Shown: positions 28,901-35,483 of the stretch, piece after piece
Position numbering within the stretch: position 1 is the stretch's first letter
How the letters are laid out: every line of letters starts with the position of its first letter
Assembly (NCBI GenBank): GCA_019456145.1
Contig: VRUL01000018.1
Coordinates: 37,572 to 101,571 of the forward strand
DNA from: Planctomycetota bacterium
GTDB taxonomy: Bacteria; Planctomycetota; Phycisphaerae; Sedimentisphaerales; Anaerobacaceae
Direction of reading: 5' to 3'
DNA length: 64,000 bases
Translations under genes and position numbers: made by a program
Notes under the pieces: generated by a model
Seen by the model: only the letters and a program-made list of their open reading frames with translations
What the model was told of the DNA's origin: nothing
The model's database searches: none

Positions 28901-29190
28901 TCTCCGGGGGAAGCAAGAAAAAGCAATGGCGGCCTTGCCATATTCCATATTTTCCGGAATTTCTCTTGTTGCTTGTTTGAAACTGTCGTGGCAAATACGA
29001 TTACAGGATTGTTGTCAACAAAGAATACTTTCTCGGCCCCAACATCTTTAGCAAGTGCTAACCACTCCCCCTTATTTATCCAATTTTCTGACGTGAAATC
29101 TGACGGCGAATCCGCAGCATCCAATAGATCGCCCTCGGCATATCCTAAACGCTCATATGCAGCATTTAATAATTGTTGAGGAGATTCCAT
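25930..29190 (-). CDS. N6-adenine DNA methyltransferase, type IIG/Eco57I-like
   Basis: 1086-aa enzyme that should methylate adenine in DNA. Motif X region GSHYTPPALVEFLL, motif I DPACGSG (363-369) and motif IV NPPW (497-500) are intact. The first roughly 330 residues are an extra N-terminal module and about 650-1086 probably hold target recognition plus a C-terminal domain. Similar long methyltransferases occur in type IIG enzymes and in BREX/PglX-type systems, but no other BREX gene is near. First gene of a two-gene operon with the PD-(D/E)XK protein. Flanking spacers are loaded with repeats, and composition is AT-richer than the sulfatase genes, both consistent with an acquired defence locus. 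Confidence 0.9.
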   Translation of the reverse strand: MESPQQLLNAAYERLGYAEGDLLDAADSPSDFTSENWINKGEWLALAKDVGAEKVFFVDNNPVIVFATTVSNKQQEKFRKIWNMARPPLLFLASPGELAVYNLNHGPARDQAEWEDTIGKRQLNKAKTIAEVSEKLQDFRREQIETGRLFEDERFADDKRADKALIADLQVIRNNLWKTGLKPKYAHSLIGRSIFIRYLEDRGVLKESYFKKVTRGKPQWREILNAPLPGSFVDPVLGERLYLRVLRDKGFTYALFEQLSKDFNGDMFPDVDDEKANVEATHLRKLQSFLCGNAEEQQLFFFAYKFDVIPIELISSIYEEFYNTDKSKDENNGSHYTPPALVEFLLGQVLSPECLDEKPRILDPACGSGIFLVESFRRIVRHRVWSQNGRRLSDIQLRKILREQISGIDINGEAVRIAAFSLYLAFMHYQRPPDILEQIKQGKKLPNLKYEKDRIRDPEQQYDILLEANSFDVESKIAHDDVLSKFNESCADVVVGNPPWGSPGNKEEEEESREAMNIALQWCEKQEGKLPVGGREWSQVFIHRAINLLSDKGQAALLVSSGVLFKSHEKSQDFRKKWLATTTLHSIVNFAHVRDVFFKGKARQSGAQSPFIAVYFTKQEPDYDTSFKYWSAKKTAIVKGIQSIILGSSDLKQLNQNDVFANDDFWKVYWWASHRDANLIKTLRMGIPFVNLIINRTKLSRDDFRQGFTPGSVKKTAESKLRDYKVFPTRKFVRYGSIDKSLLGIVPEKVHRFGSMNVYEGCRLLVKRGITESKEPKGQIIAKLTSIPFCFNNSFHGVRLSDSATWEGKVVLGIFWSSLARYYFWLTAGSWIWHNEIHLEDIQQMPIRLPEDKKLCNRIIAIVGKLQAIKLVNDEDNLFNQTLSSLEHDLDEAIYDLYELNEAERDLIRDMCEYGLNLFYNNVKSKAVKPVEANRPASNCGVIKDVPTRRDWQKGFEGYIRTFLGIWNRELGPDGEFRWQLIRPGKNIPMVAMVCSTQDKKKPLGPVKESETAQWHKVLRKLDKTKRAPVSKRVYIDGEVRAVSDTDIMIIKRNERRLWTRSMAREDAEATLLQAIHLQESRRGQV

Positions 29191-29464
29191 TCTTTTGCAG
29201 CTACCATATAGTCCTGGACAACAACGCCTAATTAAAAACTAAGAACCGAAAACCTATGGACACCCACCTATTCTTCTTCTCAATCCTAATTCGTTCATCG
29301 ATTTCAAACAGCCTTCATATAGTATATCGCCCCATCGCCCGGCAAACAACCACCAATTTTCATAATCCACTCAACAATCCTTGGTAATCCGTAATAATCT
29401 GCGAAATCTGCGGTTAACAAAAGCAATAATTTTTCATTTATTTGTTAAAAAAGTTCGATATTTA
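29191..29464. other. Gene-free spacer upstream of the methyltransferase
   Basis: Holds no supportable gene. Its distal end (from about 29399, with ctgcgaaatctgcgg) begins the block shared with 13887-14128. A promoter for the methyltransferase must lie here but no strong boxes are evident. Confidence 0.5.
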
Positions 29465-29493
29465 TTGAACATTTTGTGTAAGTTTGGTATAAT
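29465..29493 (+). promoter_or_regulatory. Conserved sigma70 promoter of repeat element, copy B
   Basis: TTGAAC (29465-29470), 17-bp spacer ending gtttgg, TATAAT (29488-29493), matching copy A at 13970-13998 in boxes and spacing. Confidence 0.6.
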
Positions 29494-29500
29494 TACAATC

Positions 29501-29560
29501 GCCCTAAAAATGGCAGGAATTTAGCGGAGAACCGCAAGTCGTAGTATCAGCAGATACACG
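29501..29560 (+). ncRNA. Candidate structured RNA with double tetraloop hairpin, copy B
   Basis: About 30 nt after the -10 box, the hairpins GCGG-AGAA-CCGC (29524-29535) and GTATC-AGCA-GATAC (29544-29557) recur with the same 8-nt linker as copy A. Only the hairpin block and promoter are conserved, the sequence between them is not, which argues that these are the functional parts. The transcript end is unknown. Confidence 0.4.
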
Positions 29561-29659
29561 CAAAAAAGCATCATTTTGCATCATAAAAGACAAGTTTTAG
29601 CATATATTCGTTCATAAAAGGCGGTTCTTGTATGTTATTGAAGCGAAACTTGCCCGTTT

Positions 29660-29750
29660 TGTCATATTTACCTGCTTATAAGGTATTTCCGCCGCATGTT
29701 ATTTACATGCCTATAAGGCACCGCTACTTATGTGCTTATAAAGCACCTAA
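29660..29750 (+). repeat. Cluster of small ttac-hairpins
   Basis: Three related units in 90 bp: a degenerate cctgcttataaggta, TGCCTATAAGGCA (29708-29720) and GTGCTTATAAAGCAC (29732-29746). The last two preserve base pairing with different stem bases, a covariation typical of conserved hairpins. Each is preceded by a tta(c/t) motif. Confidence 0.6.
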
Positions 29751-30015
29751 TAAAGAATCCCTTTTTGCCGGCCTGCATATTCTTATGCGGGCCATCCCCG
29801 ATGGCCCAGCGGACGCTGGCCGCAGGCTTTGCAGATACTGGTATCGAGAAAGTCGCTGCCAAGTCCGCATCGGCTGGCAAATACAAAATCCGCGCAAATC
29901 AACGCAATCAGCGTCTAAAAAATTCGTGTCAATTCGTGTCTATATGCTTTGTGCATTTTGTACATTTTTGTGGCTAAAAAATCCATTTAATCAGTGCAAT
30001 CCGCGATTAATGAAC

Positions 30016-30272
30016 TATTTACATGCCTTCGGCATCTTTACACTTGTAAAGAATCCTCTACAAATCTGCTCCTTAATTATGCAAAACGAACCCAATTTCC
30101 CGGATGACCAAATGAACGTAAATAAAGTATTAACAAAGGATTATGAAATAAGGACACTTGGTGAACACGGGAAAAACGAACCCAAAACGAACCCAATCAA
30201 AGCCAATACAAAGCCAATTAAAGCCAATAAAATGCCAAAACAAACCCAATACGAACCCAATCAAACCCAATT
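30016..30272 (+). repeat. NEPN-type dispersed element, copy B
   Basis: Begins with the hairpins ATGCC-TTC-GGCAT (30023-30035) and CTTTACA-CT-TGTAAAG (30036-30051), then a 105-bp core from ATG at 30077 (MQNEPNF...QMNVNKVLTKDY...GEHGKNEP) and a tail of aacgaaccca/aaagccaat variants. It is nearly the same as copy A, including upstream context such as ccgcgattaatgaac. Confidence 0.65.
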
Positions 30273-30436
30273 TCAAAGGCAAAAAAATGAACGAGCCGGC
30301 TTTAATTCAACGGATAGTATCGGCTGCATCCCGTTAAGCTCACAGAATCCCAGGAGTAACTCTGAGCGGTTTTACGTTCGTAGAATAACCGAACCAGCCT
30401 TGAGGTTAGCCAACATACGCATTTCCGAAATGGACG

Positions 30437-30658
30437 CTAATGTATGTAATGGCCTATCCGATGTCGCGATCCATAAGGGTACCCGCGGTGTCGAACCGGA
30501 TACTCTCTTGGCCGAAGCACTGGCCTCCTGTATGTTCGCATCGATAGCGGTGCATGCAGCCTCGGTCCTCGCCGGACATAGTGTTCTTCAACAACCGTGC
30601 AGCCGGTAAGCCACAGAACAAAAGAAACCAACATACTAATCAACAGAATCCTTTTCAT
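30437..30658 (-). CDS. Small lipoprotein, basic C-terminus
   Basis: 73-aa hypothetical protein with an N-terminal lipobox (LTGC, Cys near residue 20) after a hydrophobic segment, so it is probably lipid-anchored in the cell envelope. The rest is short, rich in Arg, Tyr, Pro and His (RRPVLRPREYPVRHRGYPYG), with no recognised domain. AGGAG lies 8 nt before the start. It stands alone between a repeat spacer and a terminator-bearing spacer. Function unknown. Confidence 0.7.
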   Translation of the reverse strand: MKRILLISMLVSFVLWLTGCTVVEEHYVRRGPRLHAPLSMRTYRRPVLRPREYPVRHRGYPYGSRHRIGHYIH

Positions 30659-31094
30659 GATTTGTTCTCCTAATTAATATTCTCTTATCAGCAATGTCCT
30701 TATTTCTGTTTGCCACATGTCCCCGCTGCGTTTTAGTACGTTAGCGGTTTTCAAAACTCTTTCTATATATAAAAGGCAATAACTTAATAGTTGGTAACGA
30801 TTCAGTTTGAGGCAAAAAGCCGACACTCGACTTAATTGATTTACACAAGCTTAGGCTTCCAGGGCTTGAGCTATGACAGAAGCGTTGTGTGTCCACAGAA
30901 TAGACTATCACGTCTATAGAGGTATCAGACAGCCTCTCTTCAAAAAACGGCTCAATTGGAGATGGTAATGTTAAGAAGGAACCGTTTGACAGCCAAAGAG
31001 ACAAAATTTTTCCAAGAAACTCCCAAAAGGCATTTAAGATGAGACCGAGTGCCTCGATAATAAGAGTTAGTTTGGTATACTCTCTCCTCTCCTT
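30659..31094. other. Gene-free spacer
   Basis: No convincing gene: short open frames lack ribosome binding sites and protein-like composition. A TATACT box with the gtttgg prefix seen in the repeat promoters lies at 31076-31081, but no matching -35 is present. Confidence 0.5.
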
Positions 31095-31142
31095 AAAAAG
31101 GCGACATCTCTTTTATGAGAATTTATGAGAAGTCGCCTTTTT
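31095..31142 (+). terminator. Strong intrinsic terminator hairpin
   Basis: AAAAAGGCGAC pairs with GTCGCCTTTTT, extended by a TCTC/GAGA pair after one mismatch, with a loop of about 16 nt. It is symmetric and may work in both directions. No protein gene ends close to it on the plus strand. Confidence 0.6.
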
Positions 31143-31355
31143 CAGACAGCTTTTGTGTTTCCCGGAGACATTTAAGGGACTAAGGGGCATTTGTCCAATC
31201 GATTTCCCCTTATTTTGTGGGCGATATTCTGCACAGAAGCGTTCATAACCACTGGATTTCCCGGATGAATCGAATATAATAGCATAAACGAAGCACAGCG
31301 GTGAAGCTGGGCAATTTCAAATGTGAAATGGTTAATGTTGTACGAGGAGAGCGTT

Positions 31356-32264
31356 ATGAAACGATGCAAGTTTCCGTCTTTTACTTTTTTTGTATCATTG
31401 GCAACAGTTGCATTTTGTCTTATCGGCATCTCAGGCACAGCAGCCATCGGGAAAAAAAGCGGCCAGGGAGAAATAAGGCTGATTATACGTGGCGACGATA
31501 TGGGCAGTTGCCACGCTGCGAACGCAGCCTGCATTCAAAGCTACCGGCAAGGCATCATGAAAACAGTCGAGGTCATGGTACCCTGTGCGTGGTTCGAAGA
31601 AGCGGTCAAAATGCTCAATGAAAATCCAGGCCTGGATGTAGGTGTTCACTTAACCTTAACAAGCGAATGGGACAACTTCAAGTGGAGGCCGTTGACGGAC
31701 GCTCCCAGCCTGGTCAATAAGGACGGCTATTTCTATCCTCAGACCAGGGAGTGGAATCGATGGCCTTCTGGAACGGGCTTTTATGAAGCGAATCCAAAAC
31801 TTAAAGAAGTGGAAAAAGAGCTTCGGGCCCAGATTGAGCTGGCTATCAAGAAAATCAAAAACGTGACACACTTGTCGGCACATATGGGGACAGCTACGTG
31901 CCGGCCGGATTTAAAGAAACTTGTAAAACGGCTGGCAAAAGAATACGATCTTCACCCCGGCTCGGAAAAACTTACGGAACAAAAAGTAAAACACGCAGGA
32001 AACTGGGGTTCCAGCGAGGATACGTTGAAGAAAAGGGAAGCTGCTCTCATAAATTTAGTGGGGAAGCTGACCCCCGGGACATGGATATTAATTGAGCATC
32101 CGGGACTGAACACACCCGAGATGAGAGCCATGGGCCATAAGGGCTATGAAAAGGTTGCTGACCATCGAGAAGTTGTCACCAACGTTTTCACAAGCCGCAA
32201 AGTGAAAGAAGCCATTAACAAAAAGGGTATTAAACTAATCAGCTATGGTGACCTCAGGAAATAA
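31356..32264 (+). CDS. Secreted YdjC/ChbG-like carbohydrate deacetylase
   Basis: 302-aa protein from MKRCKF (AGGAG upstream; an earlier ATG at 31323 is less likely) with a signal peptide ending TAA near residue 30. YdjC-family metal-dependent deacetylase motifs are present: RGDDMG (Asp ligands), GVHLTLTSEW (His), HLSAHMGT (His) and LIEHPGL. Known relatives deacetylate N-acetylglucosamine-containing oligosaccharides or hopanoid precursors. Signal peptide and gene neighbours suggest an extracytoplasmic role on acetylated glycans. It is followed after 77 bp by the gamma-glutamyltransferase-like gene in the same direction. Confidence 0.85.
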   Translation: MKRCKFPSFTFFVSLATVAFCLIGISGTAAIGKKSGQGEIRLIIRGDDMGSCHAANAACIQSYRQGIMKTVEVMVPCAWFEEAVKMLNENPGLDVGVHLTLTSEWDNFKWRPLTDAPSLVNKDGYFYPQTREWNRWPSGTGFYEANPKLKEVEKELRAQIELAIKKIKNVTHLSAHMGTATCRPDLKKLVKRLAKEYDLHPGSEKLTEQKVKHAGNWGSSEDTLKKREAALINLVGKLTPGTWILIEHPGLNTPEMRAMGHKGYEKVADHREVVTNVFTSRKVKEAINKKGIKLISYGDLRK

Positions 32265-32341
32265 GGCAAATACAGCCAGCCCGGCAATGGAGACGTGATA
32301 GACCTTTGGATACACAGAAATGTAATAACAGGAGAACTCTT

Positions 32342-34009
32342 ATGGGAACACTACGGTTGTTGATAACGGCATCTCTGGTAACGGTTATAGTTTTCGGGAA
32401 TGTAATTGCCGAAGAGATCACCTGGCACGCATCGGGCAAGGGCGGCGCGGTGGCAGCCGGTGGAAAGCCGGCCGTGGCAGCGGGTCTTTCCATGCTCAAA
32501 AAAGGCGGGAACGCAGCCGACGCGGCCGCAGCCACACTTCTGGCCCTGAGCGTAACGGATTTTGGCTATTTTGCTATTGGCGCAGAAATACCGTTGATAA
32601 TTTACAACGCTCGCAAAAAAGAGGTTAAAGTTCTATGCGGCTTGGGCGGTGCGCCACTCGATCCAAAAGCAATGGACTGGTATTATCAGAACGACATTCC
32701 CGGCAAGGGGGGCATGAAGGCGGCACCGGTTCCGGGCGCCCTGAGCCTCTGTGTGGCGGAAGTGAAGCTTTACGGAACCATGTCCTTCGAACAGGTTGTT
32801 GCGCCTTCGCTGGCGCTGCTTGACGCCGGAGACAAGGATTGGCACCCAAAACTGGCGAAAACCTTTCGTAAACTGATAGAAACCGAAATAAATACCGTCG
32901 GTACGCGGGAAGAAAAACTACAGGCAGCCAGGGACCGTTTCTACAAGGGAGACATCGCCGATGCGCTGGAGGCCTTTTATATCAAGGAAAAGGGCTTTCT
33001 GCGGAAGAAAGACCTTGCCGCTCACGTCACACGCATAGAGGATCCGGTCAAGGTGCAATACCGCGGATACACCGTGTACAAATGCGGGCCGTGGACGCAG
33101 GGGCCGTATCTTTGCCAGACCCTGCGGCTTTTGGAAGGATTTGATCTGCGAAAGATGGGGCATTTGTCTGCGGACTACGTCCATGTCCTTACCGAGGCAC
33201 TGAAGTTGGGATTCGCGGACCGGGATGAATACTACGGCGACCCTCTCTTTGTCGATGTGCCAATGGCGGCACTGCTTTGCGACCGTTATACCCGGCTTCG
33301 TCGGCCTTTGATCGACATGACCAGGGCCTCGGCGGAGGTGCGTCCCGGCGATCCAATCAATATGAAGGCGGTCAAGGCTCCGGGGCACTATCTTCCCGGA
33401 GTGGGAGGCACGACGACCTGTGTAGTTACCGACCGCTGGGGGAACATGGTCGCAGCCACGCCCAGCGCCAATCGACCGTATTCGATTTGCCCGGAGACGG
33501 GAGTCTCACACGGCAACCGGCTTCGCTCTCTTAACACGACGCCGGGTCATCCCAACCGGATAGAGCCGGGCAAGCGACCGCGGATCACCCTGACGCCGAC
33601 GTTGGTTCTCAAGGACGGCAAGCCGGTCATCGCGATTAGTGTGGCCGGCGGGGACCTGCAGGACCAGACGACGCTCATTTGCCTGCTCAACCTCATTGAG
33701 TTTGGTATCATGCCAAAAGATTCTGTACGGGCCGAGCGCTTTAGTACGGGACACCACGAGGGCTCCTTCAATCCCAATCCCGACCGCAGAAAAACTTTAG
33801 GGAAACTGGGAGACCTTGCAGTAGAGGACCGCATCAGCAAAGAGGTTATTGACGAGTTGAAAAAACGGGGACATAAGATAAGAACTTTTTCCGGGGCCAA
33901 CTCTCATCCGGTTATGCTTTACGTGGATCCTGAGACTGGCATGATGTACGCCGCCGGCGATCCCCGTGTCGGGCGACACGCAGCCGTCGTGGAAAAAATT
34001 ACGCCTTAA
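32342..34009 (+). CDS. Gamma-glutamyltransferase-like Ntn hydrolase, secreted
   Basis: 555-aa protein with a signal peptide (MGTLRLLITASLVTVIVFG) and the GGT fold. The autocleavage/nucleophile Thr is T357 in GGTTTCVVTDRWGN, aligning with the TTH of E. coli GGT although His and Tyr after it are replaced. Early motifs GGKPAVAAGLSMLKKGGNAADA and the substrate-loop SVAGGDLQDQ fit. The motif variation means substrate could be another gamma-glutamyl or N-acyl compound rather than glutathione. AGGAG precedes the start. Its 3' end is abutted by a fragmentary Kelch gene. Confidence 0.88.
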   Translation: MGTLRLLITASLVTVIVFGNVIAEEITWHASGKGGAVAAGGKPAVAAGLSMLKKGGNAADAAAATLLALSVTDFGYFAIGAEIPLIIYNARKKEVKVLCGLGGAPLDPKAMDWYYQNDIPGKGGMKAAPVPGALSLCVAEVKLYGTMSFEQVVAPSLALLDAGDKDWHPKLAKTFRKLIETEINTVGTREEKLQAARDRFYKGDIADALEAFYIKEKGFLRKKDLAAHVTRIEDPVKVQYRGYTVYKCGPWTQGPYLCQTLRLLEGFDLRKMGHLSADYVHVLTEALKLGFADRDEYYGDPLFVDVPMAALLCDRYTRLRRPLIDMTRASAEVRPGDPINMKAVKAPGHYLPGVGGTTTCVVTDRWGNMVAATPSANRPYSICPETGVSHGNRLRSLNTTPGHPNRIEPGKRPRITLTPTLVLKDGKPVIAISVAGGDLQDQTTLICLLNLIEFGIMPKDSVRAERFSTGHHEGSFNPNPDRRKTLGKLGDLAVEDRISKEVIDELKKRGHKIRTFSGANSHPVMLYVDPETGMMYAAGDPRVGRHAAVVEKITP

Positions 34010-34016
34010 AACAGGG

Positions 34017-34574
34017 GTGAGGCAGGCAGGCCACGTAGGAAGTAAGGCTATATTCGCTGGAGGGGTCTTTTACGATGGCCAAAACCATGACAGTAATGCT
34101 GTGGACATCTATGACGCAAGTCTGGGAGAACCTAATGATCCAAACGCGTGGTCGACTGCTACGCTTTCTCAAGCTCGCTCTAGCCTAGCTGCGACAACTG
34201 TGGGAAGCAAAGCTATCTTTGCAGGGGGGTGGTACGATGATGGTGTCAGCAACGTCAAAAGCAACGTTGTAGACATTTATGATTCTAACCTCGGGGAGCC
34301 TAACGACCCTAATGCGTGGTCTACAACAACGCTATCACAAGCACGGTATGGGCTGTCAGCAACAACTGTTGCCAACAAGGCAATGTTCGCAGGAGGACAG
34401 GCCGATAGCGGTAGCAGTGTCGTGGTTGACATCTTCATACTCTGCGAATATGAACTTGCCGGTGATATAAATAACGATTGTAAGGTCGACTTTTTAGACT
34501 TTGCAGCGATGGCGAATAACTGGTTAGTCGATTGTGGACTTATGCCGGATAACCCAGCGTGTATACCAAAATAG
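34017..34574 (+). pseudogene. Truncated Kelch-like / dockerin protein (5' part missing)
   Basis: The frame carries Kelch-like repeats (VGSKAIFAGG at three positions, each followed by DIYD...LGEPNDPNAWS) and ends in one dockerin-like calcium motif DINNDCKVDFLDFAAMANNWL. No signal peptide and no proper start: the frame runs back into the end of the GGT gene, and the only nearby start is a GTG at 34017. Full-length relatives would have a signal peptide and more blades. It is probably a C-terminal remnant left by a deletion or rearrangement next to the GGT stop. Confidence 0.65.
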
Positions 34575-34593
34575 CTGTAGGAAGATTCAAAAA

Positions 34594-35154
34594 ATGGCAA
34601 ATTACAAAGTGAGGAGTAAATTGCTATCATTGATGTGTCTGGGAATTTTTGTTATGGCCATCGTTCCTGTAGTTCAAGCACAAGACTGGGGTTGGCCGGA
34701 GCAGGTCAAACTGACCGCCTCAGATGGCACAACCAATGATTACTTTGGCAATTCGGTCTCGATCATTGGTAACTATGCCATCGTCGGGGCTTATGGTGGT
34801 GGCGGCAACGGAGGCAACCGTTCCGGTTCAGCGTACGTTTTCAAGAAGAGCGAAATACCGGGTGATCCCAATTGGTACCAGCAGTGCAAATTGTTGGCCT
34901 CTGATGGTGCCAACGACGATTACTTTGGCCGATCGGTTTCGGTCAGTGGCGATTACGCCATTATAGCGGCTGAGGGTGATGACGACAAAGGAGACTATTC
35001 CGGTTCGGTGTACATCTTCAAAAAGAGTGACATGCCAGGAGATCCCAATTGGTATGAACTGAGCAAACTGAGTGCCTCGAATCTTGAAGCTGTTGATTCG
35101 TTTGGGAAAATGGTTTCTATTAACGCCAATACTGGCACAGTACTCATGATATAA
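34594..35154 (+). CDS. FG-GAP repeat secreted protein, likely C-truncated
   Basis: 186-aa product starting at MANYKVRS (AGGA upstream) with a signal peptide ending VQA. It has nearly identical FG-GAP-like repeats of about 60 aa (DYFGNSVSIIGNYAIVGA, DYFGRSVSVSGDYAIIAA, DSFGKMVSINANTG), a calcium-binding propeller fold normally with seven blades. Only two and a half are present, and it stops abruptly just before the repeat block at 35223. Relatives are far longer and often end in a dockerin. Probably a truncated gene; whether it is still made is unclear. Confidence 0.65.
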   Translation: MANYKVRSKLLSLMCLGIFVMAIVPVVQAQDWGWPEQVKLTASDGTTNDYFGNSVSIIGNYAIVGAYGGGGNGGNRSGSAYVFKKSEIPGDPNWYQQCKLLASDGANDDYFGRSVSVSGDYAIIAAEGDDDKGDYSGSVYIFKKSDMPGDPNWYELSKLSASNLEAVDSFGKMVSINANTGTVLMI

Positions 35155-35483
35155 GACGCAAAATCACAAATTTTGTTACAAAAAAATCTTTCTTTTTTTC
35201 GCATTTATTTCCTTTTGACCTTGAGGCTGTAATAAGTGAGGAAAATCCATACAACCAAAATACAACCCAAACACCAAATAGCTCATAAAATCGCGAAAAT
35301 CATGAATCCATAAGTTTTGTAATATCAAAGACTTAAAAAATTATCAGAAAAAGTGAACGTTTTATATATACTATTGCTCGCTGGATGTGGTCATCGCATT
35401 GAACATACGTTCGTGTAGGAAGTTGTTAACAAATGTCAGATGAAAAAAGCCAGAAATTCATAACCAAGGATAGATATAGTTTG
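35155..35483. other. Spacer with tRNA-trailer duplicate
   Basis: No gene. Contains the copy of the tRNA-Arg 3' flank (35223-35371) and then about 110 bp unique sequence, including a cgtgtaggaagttg that is the near inverse of 37879-37892. Confidence 0.6.
35223..35371. repeat. Duplicate of the tRNA-Arg 3'-flanking sequence
   Basis: About 150 bp at roughly 80-85 percent identity by eye with 37627-37780; blocks such as ggaaaatccatacaacca, aatagctcataaaa, aagacttaaaaaatta and gaacgttttatatatacta coincide. Similarity stops exactly where the tRNA 3' end begins at the other copy. Confidence 0.7.

Noticed and set aside
29632..30609. Apparent 325-aa plus-strand protein
   Set aside because: Built from small hairpins, the NEPN element and antisense of the lipoprotein gene; no domain and no ribosome binding site.
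30741..31004. 87-aa minus-strand frame
   Set aside because: No ribosome binding site, no recognisable composition or neighbours.
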